A DNA stretch of 64,000 nucleotides from Chitinophaga niabensis (GTDB lineage Bacteria; Bacteroidota; Bacteroidia; Chitinophagales; Chitinophagaceae), in assembly GCF_900129465.1 (NCBI RefSeq), contig NZ_FSRA01000001.1, positions 620,001 to 684,000 of the forward strand, in the 5' to 3' direction. Made by a program: the position numbers and the translations under genes. The notes under the pieces were generated by a model, which saw only the letters and a list, made by a program, of their open reading frames with translations, was not told the origin of the DNA and did not search any database. This document shows, piece by piece, positions 15,560 through 49,790 of the stretch; position 1 is the stretch's first letter, and each line of letters starts with the position of its first letter.

Positions 15560-16324
15560 TTAATTCCAGATGTCGTTATCTTTTGTAAAGATGAGGGGTT
15601 CTCCGTCTGTTACCATAATGGTATGTTCATGCTGGGCAACAAAACTGCCATCTTTCGCAGTGAGCGTCCAGCCGTCTCCGTTTTCGTATGCCCAGGTGGC
15701 TTTGGTGGAGATGAAGGTTTCTATGGCTACAACGCTGTTCTTTTTAAAACGGGTCTTATTGTATTTATCGTAGTAGTTGGCAATGGAATGCGGCTCTTCA
15801 TGCAGGTTCCTGCCGATGCCGTGCCCGGTGAGGTTTTTGATCACCCGGTATCCGCGGCGTTTTGCTTCTGCTTCTATCAGTCCGCCGATGTCTGCGATCT
15901 TTACGCCGCCGTGTATATTAGCAATAGCGATCTTTAAAATGTCTTTGGAGGCATCTACCAGCACCTGGTGCTGATGAATGTCCTGCCCTAATACAAATGA
16001 TCCGCCATTGTCTGCCCAGAAACCATCCAGCTCTGCGGATACATCCACATTCACCAGGTCTCCCTCCTGCAGTACCCTTCTTTTTGTGGGAATACCATGT
16101 GCAATTTCGTTGTTCACACTAATGCAGGTCCAGCCGGGGAAGCCGTACGTGAGTTTAGGTGCGGATTTAGCGCCGAAACTTTCCAGTGCTGCTCTGCCGA
16201 ATTCATCCAGTTCTGCGGTGCTCATGCCGGGTTGTGCATAATTCCGCATGCTCTTTAAAGTGAGGGCTACTGCTTCACTTGCTTTCTGCATACCTGCCAG
16301 TTCTGCCTGTGTTGTAATTGACAT
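15560..16324 (-). CDS. map: type I methionine aminopeptidase
   Basis: This 254-residue cytoplasmic metalloprotease removes the initiator methionine from new proteins. All five metal ligands are present: Asp94 (VNVDV), Asp105 (FWADN), His168 (TGHGIG), Glu202 (AIETF) and Glu233 (QHEHT); His76 (NEIAHGIP) is the substrate-contact histidine. It lacks the N-terminal zinc-finger extension and has the compact type I length. The gene is monocistronic by context: divergent from pepE and separated by 258 bases from the next minus-strand gene. This family often has several copies per Bacteroidota genome, so this need not be the only one. Confidence 0.93.
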   Translation of the reverse strand: MSITTQAELAGMQKASEAVALTLKSMRNYAQPGMSTAELDEFGRAALESFGAKSAPKLTYGFPGWTCISVNNEIAHGIPTKRRVLQEGDLVNVDVSAELDGFWADNGGSFVLGQDIHQHQVLVDASKDILKIAIANIHGGVKIADIGGLIEAEAKRRGYRVIKNLTGHGIGRNLHEEPHSIANYYDKYNKTRFKKNSVVAIETFISTKATWAYENGDGWTLTAKDGSFVAQHEHTIMVTDGEPLIFTKDNDIWN

Positions 16325-16399
16325 GTTATCCGTTTATAAACTGCAAGATACGAAAATGGGATGTTTTTGGCGGCATGATCAAAGCATTGAGAGTTTTTT

Positions 16400-16407
16400 T
16401 ACATTTG
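16400..16407 (+). promoter_or_regulatory. Candidate -7 element immediately before pepE
   Basis: TACATTTG is an exact TAnnTTTG match, 6 bases before the first in-frame ATG of the PepE core (16414). This would give a leaderless or nearly leaderless transcript and argues for the short start. Confidence 0.4.
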
Positions 16408-16413
16408 AGTATT

Positions 16414-17118
16414 ATGATGAAGATCGTTTTAGCCAGTACCTCCACTTTACCCGGCCAGGATTACCTGGCTTACCTGCAGCCGGTGATGCAGCGCCTGTTC
16501 TCCGGAATTTCCGAGATCATCTTTGTGCCCTATGCCCGGCCCGGCGGTATCTCTCACGACGATTATACTGCACGCGCGGCAGCAGCGTTTGCTGCTATAG
16601 GTATCCGTGTAAAAGGGCTGCATACTTTCGAAGATCCGGCAACGGCTTTAAAACATGCGGAAGGGTTTTTCACAGGCGGTGGCAACACTTTCTTATTAGT
16701 GAAACAATTACATGAGCTTGAACTGATGGATGTATTGCGGCAGGAAACGGAGAAAGGAAAACCTTATCTCGGCACAAGTGCAGGCAGTAATATCGGCGGA
16801 GTGAATATGCAAACCACCAATGATATGCCGATCGTATATCCGCCTTCTTTTGAAACCATGGGCCTGGTGCCTTTTAATCTCAACCCGCATTACCTGGATC
16901 CTATGCCGGAGATAAAACACATGGGTGAAACCAGGGAAACGAGGATCAGGGAGTTCCATACACAGCAGGATGTACCGGTGATAGGGTTACGGGAAGGGAG
17001 CTGGATTGAAGTTTCAGGAACAGAGATCCGCTTACGCGGAGCGTTAAGTGCGAGGATCTTTAAGGCGGGGAGGGAAGCGTATGAGTTGGGGGCGGGGGGA
17101 GATCTGGCGATATTGTGA
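16414..17118 (+). CDS. pepE: dipeptidase E (alpha-aspartyl dipeptidase, peptidase S51)
   Basis: About 234 residues. The N-terminus MMKIVLASTSTLPGQDYL matches the E. coli PepE start, so I reject a longer frame from 16318 that overlaps map. Family motifs are present: FTGGGNTFLLVKQ, the nucleophile in GTSAGSN (Ser122), TTNDMPIV, NPHY (His159) and GETRETRIREF. PepE hydrolyses dipeptides with N-terminal aspartate in the cytoplasm. The stop lies 3 bases from the stop of the convergent PIN gene, with no room for a terminator between them, so the two transcripts must overlap. Confidence 0.93.
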   Translation: MMKIVLASTSTLPGQDYLAYLQPVMQRLFSGISEIIFVPYARPGGISHDDYTARAAAAFAAIGIRVKGLHTFEDPATALKHAEGFFTGGGNTFLLVKQLHELELMDVLRQETEKGKPYLGTSAGSNIGGVNMQTTNDMPIVYPPSFETMGLVPFNLNPHYLDPMPEIKHMGETRETRIREFHTQQDVPVIGLREGSWIEVSGTEIRLRGALSARIFKAGREAYELGAGGDLAIL

Positions 17119-17121
17119 GTG

Positions 17122-17601
17122 CTAAAAATCCAGCAGGCCATATCTTTCTGAATGCTTCTGATGAAGATCGAGAAACTCAAACTTTGGAGCATTCTCCTGT
17201 TTTAACAGGTTATAGATCTTTATGCTATCTGTATCAGAGGAAAGATAAGCGCCAATAGTATCTTCTACATCCGCCTGGGAAAACAGCTTGGCATCGTTGG
17301 GGATGATATTTCTTTCCCTCAGTTTAAGCTTATCTCTATTCTTAAAAGCGATTTTTGCAAATTCACCTGTTCTTTTGGCATGAGACAGGTTGAAGGGAAC
17401 GATCTGAAGGTTTCTTAAAGGAAGTTCATTTATATCACCTATAACGCAATATTCGGCGATGGAAATGGTAGAGATCATCAAAGGTGTCCGCTCCTCCAAA
17501 AAGTACCTGAAGTAGCCATTGGCGTGTTGAAAAAGTGGGTCTTCCTCATTAAGAAGGCGCACAAAAAAACTTGTATCAAGCAGAACAGATTTATGCGTCA
17601 T
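17122..17601 (-). CDS. PIN-domain protein, probable VapC-like RNase toxin
   Basis: This 159-residue protein has the PIN fold layout: an N-terminal strand ending in LLDTSFFVRLL (Asp9), SIAEY (Glu50), a third acidic position in PNDAKLFSQA (Asp103) and SSDTDSIKIYN (Asp123/Asp125). Those acidic residues would bind Mg2+ for RNA cleavage. It overlaps by 11 bases the end of an upstream gene for a 260-residue protein, an arrangement typical of toxin-antitoxin pairs with the partner first. The usual VapC is about 130 residues, so this one is somewhat long. Toxicity is an inference. Confidence 0.75.
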   Translation of the reverse strand: MTHKSVLLDTSFFVRLLNEEDPLFQHANGYFRYFLEERTPLMISTISIAEYCVIGDINELPLRNLQIVPFNLSHAKRTGEFAKIAFKNRDKLKLRERNIIPNDAKLFSQADVEDTIGAYLSSDTDSIKIYNLLKQENAPKFEFLDLHQKHSERYGLLDF

Positions 17602-18373
17602 AACCTCCTCTTATTTCTCTAAGCCATTTATCAGGATCGATGGAACCGGACCAGTTATTTTTTGCTTTAGACCTGAGTTCCTTTAAATAATCTTCATCAT
17701 ATGCAGGCTGATAGTTGATGAGTTCAAGGAAACGAAGGGTTGTTTTGTCAATTTCTCCCGTTTCGGCATGCTGCTTCCCTACTGCTCTGACACCATAATT
17801 TTTGTAAAGGAGATTGTTTTCCAGCTTTGCAAGATATTCCTTCTCCGTTTGAATGATCAATATGCCCATATCTTCTGTAGCAAGATGGATATTTGACCTT
17901 TCTTTTCCTCCCATACTGGTTATTTTGCCATAAAAGTAAAATTCAGCATCCACCCAAATAGCCTCAGTTCTGCAAAAGCGGGTTGTTTTGTCGATTTTAA
18001 CTATGTTGGTATTGTCAAGGGAAGTTTTTACTTCAAAAACATAGTTCTTTTTAAATGCTATATCCTGGAATGTCTCAAAGGCTTTTGCTGTTGGCAGATC
18101 AAGGAAATCAACTGACTGATATTTGCTAACCTGGCCTACGACTGCATTAAAGCCAATAATATATTGCAGCGAAGTTTTAAAAACATGCCTTACTGAGCCT
18201 GCTTCAAGCTGGTAACTGATAGGAAAACGGTCTTTTTTATCACCAGGAACAATGAGCCCTTCAACCTGCTCTAATACTTCTATGACTTCACGAATATCAT
18301 AGTTGCCTGGAGAAAGGTCTAGATTCCCTTTGCTACCGGTTATTCTTATCTCTATGTAACCTGTTTTTTCCAC
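17591..18373 (-). CDS. unknown protein paired with the PIN-domain gene, candidate antitoxin
   Basis: 260 residues with a GTG start at 18373. I do not recognise the family. The N-terminal 220 residues look like a mixed alpha/beta domain with many alternating hydrophobic strands (YIEIRITGSKGNLDLSPGNYD, YVFEVKTSLDN, AEFYFYGKITSMGG). The last 35 residues (DYLKELRSKAKNNWSGSIDPDKWLREIRGGY) are a charged, Trp-containing tail like the toxin-wrapping tails of VapB-type antitoxins. The 11-base overlap with the PIN gene implies coupling. At 260 residues it is far longer than a normal antitoxin, so it may be a larger regulatory or sensing partner. Confidence 0.65.
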   Translation of the reverse strand: MEKTGYIEIRITGSKGNLDLSPGNYDIREVIEVLEQVEGLIVPGDKKDRFPISYQLEAGSVRHVFKTSLQYIIGFNAVVGQVSKYQSVDFLDLPTAKAFETFQDIAFKKNYVFEVKTSLDNTNIVKIDKTTRFCRTEAIWVDAEFYFYGKITSMGGKERSNIHLATEDMGILIIQTEKEYLAKLENNLLYKNYGVRAVGKQHAETGEIDKTTLRFLELINYQPAYDEDYLKELRSKAKNNWSGSIDPDKWLREIRGGYDA

Positions 18374-18377
18374 TATA

Positions 18378-18385
18378 CAAATTTA
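18378..18385 (-). promoter_or_regulatory. Candidate -7 element of the unknown/PIN gene pair
   Basis: On the minus strand this reads TAAATTTG, an exact TAnnTTTG match 4 bases before the GTG start, the same geometry as at bioA. It suggests a leaderless transcript for the pair. Confidence 0.4.
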
Positions 18386-18732
18386 ACGAAATAAAGCCGG
18401 GATTCCGGGGCAGGTGGTCTGTAACTGATATATTGCCGCAGAATCGGAGAATATATCACTTTGAGACGGGTAAATACAGGGTGAATACTTAGTAAGCTCA
18501 GGGGCATCTACGGCTAAAAGGTGGACTTGATCTGAAAATGAGGTAAAGTAGCGGTAAAGCAGGGGAGGAACTACACCGGGGTATCATAAAATAAGATATA
18601 AAGGAAGTTCAAACGAATATGCAGGCTTCAAAAACAAAATCCTATCCCCCAAAAGCAGCATTTTTACGTGCAGGCACATAGGTTGCCCAAAGGAAGCGGA
18701 CCTCCTTCAATTTTTTACCATAAAAATGAGCT
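18386..18732. other. 347-bp gap without a recognised gene
   Basis: I see no open frame with coding character, no strong hairpin and no mobile-element end. A short imperfect direct repeat (GGTAAAGTAG / GGTAAAGCAG) occurs near 18545-18565. The gap lies between two minus-strand genes and would hold the promoter region of the PIN pair and the 3' end of the next transcript. Confidence 0.5.
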
Positions 18733-19545
18733 TTACTCTAAAGGCGGAGGTTTCTTTTTGGAAGAACGGGGTTGTTTACGAAGCGGAGAGGCGGAACGTG
18801 TGGCAGGCTTGTAATGTACTTCTACGGATAATGTTTTATCCGGCAGTAATACGCCGATAATATCTGCAGCTAAATGTTTAACATCTTCCAACAGGGCCAG
18901 TTCACCATTCACCATTTGAAAAGGTATCACCTGCAATACAACAAAGGCCGTTTCCTTCTCCGCGTAAGGCAATACGAATGCTACTTTTTCAGGCAGCGCC
19001 CGTACATCTATTAATTTACTCTCTGATACAGCAGCTGTATATTTCGCTTTTGCAAAATCAATACCGGTTACAATTGCTTTTATTTCCAGGTGCGTAGTAC
19101 CCTTTGTTTTTTTGAAAGCAGGATTAACGGATACGCATATATTACCATCTTTATCTTTTGTAAGAACAGGCTGGAAAGTTAACAGCTGGTCCAGCTTAGT
19201 GGTACTATTCAGGTTGAAACCGGTTAAAGCAGGAAGATGACGCGTAAGGATCCTCCGCTGCCCGGGAAAATGATGGGCATCTGCTTTCACGATGGCCTGC
19301 AATACTTTATTGATCCGGTTCACTAACTTCCCGTCATCCGGTATTTCCAGCTCTCCCGATAATGCATTACGCAGCAAACGGCCACCTTTACTTGCTGTGC
19401 CGAAGTCCAGCGCCGAACGTTTCGTTGCATAACTGCGCTCAACATGAGCAGGCATGCTGCGTAAAAGGTGAACGCCATCGACCTCGTAGCCGATCAGGTT
19501 ACCCAGTTTACCCGTAAACGTTACAGGCCCTGTTTGCCTCGCCAT
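18733..19545 (-). CDS. conserved-looking protein of unknown function
   Basis: 270 residues, no signal peptide or membrane segment. The N-terminus MARQTGPVTFTGKLGNLIGY followed by GVHLLRSMPAHVERS resembles the start of DUF6266-type Bacteroidota proteins (GKLGN...G...RS.P), but the remainder does not let me confirm it. The middle is beta-rich; the C-terminus ends in a basic, proline-rich tail (RKQPRSSKKKPPPLE), which may bind nucleic acid or be disordered. It stands alone on the minus strand, with 187 bases or more of non-coding sequence on each side. No function is assigned. Confidence 0.6.
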   Translation of the reverse strand: MARQTGPVTFTGKLGNLIGYEVDGVHLLRSMPAHVERSYATKRSALDFGTASKGGRLLRNALSGELEIPDDGKLVNRINKVLQAIVKADAHHFPGQRRILTRHLPALTGFNLNSTTKLDQLLTFQPVLTKDKDGNICVSVNPAFKKTKGTTHLEIKAIVTGIDFAKAKYTAAVSESKLIDVRALPEKVAFVLPYAEKETAFVVLQVIPFQMVNGELALLEDVKHLAADIIGVLLPDKTLSVEVHYKPATRSASPLRKQPRSSKKKPPPLE

Positions 19546-19615
19546 AGTACTTGTTTTTCATACTTTCAATTTACGAAAAACACCGCACATTGCATATCTT
19601 TATTTTATAATGATT

Positions 19616-19643
19616 AAATAGTTTTCATATATTAAAACTATTT
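19616..19643. repeat. 10-8-10 inverted repeat upstream of the sensor kinase gene
   Basis: AAATAGTTTT (19616-19625) and AAAACTATTT (19634-19643) are perfect inverted arms around CATATATT. It lies 32 bases upstream of the candidate -7 element at 19675, in the position of an activator or repressor site. Confidence 0.55.
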
Positions 19644-19674
19644 TGTTAATGGTAAGGAATCCAAATAAGGTTTA

Positions 19675-19682
19675 TATCTTTG
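19675..19682 (+). promoter_or_regulatory. Candidate -7 element of the sensor kinase gene
   Basis: TATCTTTG matches TAnnTTTG. It is followed by an 18-bp palindrome at 19701 and by about 110 bases of leader before the ATG at 19832. A TTTG at 19642-19645 is too far upstream for a normal -33 element. Confidence 0.4.
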
Positions 19683-19700
19683 CTGGCATAGATGAGTCAT

Positions 19701-19718
19701 GATAGTCAATTGACTATC
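19701..19718. promoter_or_regulatory. Perfect 18-bp palindrome, candidate operator
   Basis: GATAGTCAATTGACTATC is a perfect palindrome located just downstream of the candidate start site of the kinase gene. A dimeric repressor bound here would block transcription. Confidence 0.55.
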
Positions 19719-19831
19719 TCTATATATTTATGTATTATGGAATATGTCCTGCGGAAACCCTTTGCTCCACCTGCATACCTATAATGCCATCTATATAGAA
19801 CACCCCTGTAACCTTGGTTCTATTTAGAAGA

Positions 19832-22800
19832 ATGAGACGTTTTGTTCACTTGCTGATGATTCCGCTTTTGACGGGAATGCCTGCGTTTGCTTTATCCGGA
19901 ATGGATACTTTACCGTATACCATTACTCATTACACAGATGAGAATGGTTTACCACAGAATAGCGTAAAGTTCATTGCTCCGGATGATGAAGGATTTTTAT
20001 GGCTGGCTACAGAAAATGGCCTGGTACGTTTTGAAGGCGACCGCTTCCGCAATTTCAACAGCAGCAGCCGGATCTCTTATATTTATTCCAATGCGGGACG
20101 GAATAAACTGTTTGCCAGAACAGACAAAAGGGAAGCGATCCGGGTGGAGAATGGCCGCACGGTGAAGTTTACACGTAATCCCAATACAGAGGATGATTAT
20201 GAATTCCTCATCTATAATGATACCGCTTTCGTTTACCCGGTTAACAGCCTCCCCAACGTTTTTACCGATGTGATCCACCCGGACCATTTCCTGATCCCTG
20301 TAGATGCATACGATTATTACATGATCGGTATGGACAGCATCAGGTTCATCAGAAAAAAGCAGGAACAATACCGGTTTAAATATCCCATCGCCAGTCCCTG
20401 GAAATTTTTCACGCTGGGAGATAGTCTTTATCAGCTGACTGAAAACGGGGATGTTACCTTTTTTGATAAAGACAAACCTGTTAATGTGATCGTCAGGGGG
20501 GATATCCTTCATTATCCCGCTTACAGGAGCAGGAAAAAACACATTCAGTTATACTGGAATTTTGTAGCGGAACAGCTTTTCTTTTACCTGGATGAACGAT
20601 GTTATTTCGTAGAGGCACTACCGGATGGCAGCTTAGGCACTACCCTGGTGGTGGAAGATTTTGATTTTACACAGCAATCTATCCTTTCTATTTATTATAC
20701 CTCCTTTAATAAACGGGTTTATCTCGGCAGCCGTTCAAAAGGGTTGTTTGTTTTTACCTGGAAGCAATTCCATCCTTTTCGCACAGGTGAGGGGAAAACG
20801 GATGTGTATTATGCACAGGCGCCGTTTGGGGATGATAGCATTGTAACGCCGCAGGGAATTGTATTTGATGCGCATGGAAAATATTCCTCTTTACCCCTGT
20901 TCAACGGTGTAAAAGGGAAATATGATAATTACAGCATGCAGGTGGATAAGGAAGGCAACATCTGGGGTAAAGCCGACAGCAACATCTATAAAATGAATGC
21001 AGACTGTTCTGAAATACTGTGGTCAAGGGAATTACATGATGTTGTGAAACAGCTTTATGCAGATAATGCAGGCCGTTTATGGATCGGCACACATCGGTCA
21101 GGGCTCTATTATCTTTCCACGAAAGATGAAAATCCTGTACCACTCTTATATAGTGCTGCTATAAAAGATGCATCTTATATGCAGCTGGAGAATGCTGATA
21201 CTATGTGGGCAGGGACCGAGAAAGGACTGTTCCGTATACAGATCAGTAAAAACCGGATAGACACAATTGCCGGCCTGGAGGAAGCTTATGTAAGAAGCGT
21301 ATATATCCCCCGCAAAGACGAAGTTTGGATCACTACATATGGGAATGGCTTTTACCTTCACCACCAAAAAAGGTTGACCCCACTGCCCCTGGATAAGCTT
21401 AAATACCTGGCTTTTGCGCATTGCATTATCGGCGATGCTTACGGCTACCTGTGGATCACTACCAATAAAGGATTGTTCAAAGCTTCCCGTAAGGACCTGC
21501 TGGCCTATGCGGACTGGAAACAAACCCTTGTCTATTATTTCTATTACGGAAAGAGCCAGGGTTTTTTTACGAATGAATTTAACGGCGGATGCCAGCCCTG
21601 TGCTTTAACACTCAGGAACGGGGACATCTCCCTGCCTTCACTGGACGGTATTGTACGATTCTCTCCCGGTACTTTAAACCATGAGCTGCCGGTAAGAAAG
21701 TTGTTCCTGGATGAAGTGGAGCTGGATGGCTATTCTTTACCGGCCGGTGATACTATCAGCCTGCCTAACAATTTCCTGCAGTTCAAGCTGCACATTAGTA
21801 CCCCATTTTTTGGTGACAACTACAATACACAGATCTTTTATTCTTTGGATGGTGAAGGAAAGGATGTATGGCTACCGGTGGAGAGCAACCGGACGATTTC
21901 GTTCTCCTCCATGCCTTCCGGCACATATCGTCTGCGGATCCGCAAGATCAATGGTTTTGGCGCTAATAATTTCATAGAAAAAACGATTGTTTTTAAGGTA
22001 GCCCTGGCCTGGTTTGAAACAGCATGGTTCCGGATACTGGTGCTCGGTTTGCTGGCCTTATCAATTGTAGCCTATCTCCGCTGGCGCATCACAAGCATTC
22101 AGTACAAAACACATTTACTGGAAACCCGTGTGTCTGACAGAACCAGGGAACTCAAGCAGGCACTAGAATACCTGCAGGCCTCGGAGAATAAACTGCGTAA
22201 GCAAACGCTGATGCAGCAGCGGCTGATAGCAGCTATCACGCATGATATCAAAACGCCGATGAAGTTCCTCATGCTCTTATCCAATAACCGGAATACAGGA
22301 GATAAGAGTGCTAAAGCAGTATATGATGCGCTCTACAAAATGTACCACCTGGTAGAGAACCTTATTCAGTATATGAAAACGCATATTAAGGGCGAAAGGG
22401 TTGTACTGGAAGCGGTAGACCTGCACGACCTGCTGGAAGAGAAGGCCGGGATCTTCAGGCCCATTGCAGCCGCAAGGGAAGTGGAGATCTTCAACAATAC
22501 GGAACCAGGCAGTAAAGTAATGGTGAATCGCCAGTTGCTGGCCGTGGTAATGCACAACCTGCTGGATAATGCCGTGAAGTATACCACGCAGGGTTCTATC
22601 CGTATGGAAGCTGTTCACCAGGGAAATGAAGTCTGTATCAAATTTATAGATACAGGCATCGGTATGCAGCCGGTGCTGGCAGACTGGGTGAATCAGTATA
22701 ATGCTACGGACACACAGGTGCATAATGGCATCGGCCTCCTGATCGTGATAGAGTTGCTCCTGTTGATCAACGGAAGGTTGAACGTAACGGCCAATAAGGA

Positions 22801-22849
22801 TACAGGAACAACGGTATCGGTGATCCTGGATATCAATAATAGTAATTAG
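19832..22849 (+). CDS. propeller-type sensor histidine kinase (two-component regulator propeller, Y_Y_Y, kinase core)
   Basis: About 1,005 residues from the ATG at 19832; a TTG at 19814 is less likely. A signal peptide (MRRFVHLLMIPLLTGMPAFA) leads into a periplasmic beta-propeller built of two-component-regulator blades (FLWLATENGLVRF, RLWIGTHRSGLYYL, TMWAGTEKGLFRI, EVWITTYGNGFYLH, YLWITTNKGLFK), a Y_Y_Y domain (about 620-720) and one membrane helix (about 735-755). The cytoplasmic kinase follows, with phosphoacceptor His804 in ITHDIKTP, an N-box in NLLDNAVKYT and a G1 box in DTGIGM. Unlike the hybrid systems of Bacteroidetes it lacks a receiver and AraC domain. The response regulator gene is directly downstream on the other strand, 16 bases stop to stop, and is the likely partner. 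Confidence 0.9.
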   Translation: MRRFVHLLMIPLLTGMPAFALSGMDTLPYTITHYTDENGLPQNSVKFIAPDDEGFLWLATENGLVRFEGDRFRNFNSSSRISYIYSNAGRNKLFARTDKREAIRVENGRTVKFTRNPNTEDDYEFLIYNDTAFVYPVNSLPNVFTDVIHPDHFLIPVDAYDYYMIGMDSIRFIRKKQEQYRFKYPIASPWKFFTLGDSLYQLTENGDVTFFDKDKPVNVIVRGDILHYPAYRSRKKHIQLYWNFVAEQLFFYLDERCYFVEALPDGSLGTTLVVEDFDFTQQSILSIYYTSFNKRVYLGSRSKGLFVFTWKQFHPFRTGEGKTDVYYAQAPFGDDSIVTPQGIVFDAHGKYSSLPLFNGVKGKYDNYSMQVDKEGNIWGKADSNIYKMNADCSEILWSRELHDVVKQLYADNAGRLWIGTHRSGLYYLSTKDENPVPLLYSAAIKDASYMQLENADTMWAGTEKGLFRIQISKNRIDTIAGLEEAYVRSVYIPRKDEVWITTYGNGFYLHHQKRLTPLPLDKLKYLAFAHCIIGDAYGYLWITTNKGLFKASRKDLLAYADWKQTLVYYFYYGKSQGFFTNEFNGGCQPCALTLRNGDISLPSLDGIVRFSPGTLNHELPVRKLFLDEVELDGYSLPAGDTISLPNNFLQFKLHISTPFFGDNYNTQIFYSLDGEGKDVWLPVESNRTISFSSMPSGTYRLRIRKINGFGANNFIEKTIVFKVALAWFETAWFRILVLGLLALSIVAYLRWRITSIQYKTHLLETRVSDRTRELKQALEYLQASENKLRKQTLMQQRLIAAITHDIKTPMKFLMLLSNNRNTGDKSAKAVYDALYKMYHLVENLIQYMKTHIKGERVVLEAVDLHDLLEEKAGIFRPIAAAREVEIFNNTEPGSKVMVNRQLLAVVMHNLLDNAVKYTTQGSIRMEAVHQGNEVCIKFIDTGIGMQPVLADWVNQYNATDTQVHNGIGLLIVIELLLLINGRLNVTANKDTGTTVSVILDINNSN

Positions 22850-22865
22850 CGGGAATGAACGGTAT

Positions 22866-23504
22866 CTAAAGTGTGGTACTGTACATCTTTACTTTTTCCA
22901 GTAGTTCTACAATATTGGAAATGCCCAGTTTTTCAAACACCCTTGTTTTATAGGTGCTCACGGTTGTCACCTGTAAATGCAGCATCTCTGCTATTTTCGC
23001 AACAGGTATTCCTTTAGTGAGCAGGTTCATCACTTCTATCTCACGGCCTGATAATGTGGCCAGCGGGTTCTGTGCCGGTTCCTTTTGGGTGTTAAGCATG
23101 TTCAGCATCTGCTCCCGTGTAACAGCACTCATGTATTTCTGCTGGTTCAGTACAGTCTGTATAGCCGTTCTGATCTCATCTTCCGGCGAATATTTTACAA
23201 GATATCCATCAGCGCCGGCCTGCATATAATTAATCGCAAACAGTTGTTCATCATAACCGGAAAAGATAAGGATCTTGATCTTTGGCTGCCGGAGCTTTAC
23301 GGCATCGATCATCTGAAGACTGTTGCCGCCGGGAATATTAATGTCGAGTATCAGAAGGTCAAAAGGCTGCTGGTCCAGCAAAGTGATGACCTGGTCGAAA
23401 GTCTCAGCTTCTTTGATGGAAACAGGAATGGAAAGAGTAGATACAATATGCGTAACACCCAACCTTACAATGGTATGGTCATCCGCAATCAGGATAGTTT
23501 TCAT
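22866..23504 (-). CDS. NarL/LuxR-type response regulator
   Basis: 212 residues. The receiver domain (about 1-120) has the acidic pair in IADDH, the phosphorylation site Asp54 in LLILDINIPGG, and Lys in YLVKYSPEDE. The C-terminal LuxR-type helix-turn-helix (about 147-205) reads LSGREIEVMNLLTKGIPVAKIAEMLHLQVTTVSTYKTRVFEKLGISN. It converges on the propeller kinase gene and is divergent from the giant adhesin gene across a 242-bp shared control region. The simplest reading is that this pair senses an external signal and controls the adhesin locus, but the sequence gives no direct proof. Confidence 0.92.
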   Translation of the reverse strand: MKTILIADDHTIVRLGVTHIVSTLSIPVSIKEAETFDQVITLLDQQPFDLLILDINIPGGNSLQMIDAVKLRQPKIKILIFSGYDEQLFAINYMQAGADGYLVKYSPEDEIRTAIQTVLNQQKYMSAVTREQMLNMLNTQKEPAQNPLATLSGREIEVMNLLTKGIPVAKIAEMLHLQVTTVSTYKTRVFEKLGISNIVELLEKVKMYSTTL

Positions 23505-23554
23505 TTTTACATAGGTTATGTTAGCTGCCTCCGGCTATACGAAGGGTTGCCGGA

Positions 23555-23562
23555 CAAAAGTA
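23555..23562 (-). promoter_or_regulatory. Candidate -7 element of the response regulator gene
   Basis: On the minus strand this reads TACTTTTG, an exact TAnnTTTG match, 51 bases before the ATG at 23504. No clear -33 TTG is seen at the usual distance. Confidence 0.4.
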
Positions 23563-23653
23563 GAATATAATTCTTCTTTTTGTTCCTTTCTTTCAGGCAA
23601 GTAGAACTATTACTACAAGTAAAGAGTTGATCTCTCTATACGCAACCAGTTGA

Positions 23654-49744
<26,091 letters not shown>

Positions 49745-49751
49745 CACACTG

Positions 49752-49785
49752 ATGCGGATCACAGCACAGCCGCTGTGATCCGCAT
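49752..49785 (+). terminator. Perfect 14-bp hairpin between adhesin gene and porP
   Basis: ATGCGGATCACAGC (49752-49765) pairs exactly with GCTGTGATCCGCAT (49772-49785) around ACAGCC. It starts 7 bases after the adhesin stop and ends 5 bases before the first porP ATG. No T-run follows (ATAAAATG), so it may be a partial terminator, a processing or stability element, or a block on porP translation rather than a full stop. Confidence 0.6.
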
Positions 49786-49790
49786 ATAAA

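Noticed and set aside
16318..16413. N-terminal extension of pepE
   Set aside because: The 32 extra residues have no match to PepE and overlap map; the core starts at 16414 just after a TACATTTG element.
18386..18732. Remnant of a mobile element in the 347-bp gap
   Set aside because: I found no terminal inverted repeats, target duplication or transposase-like frame.
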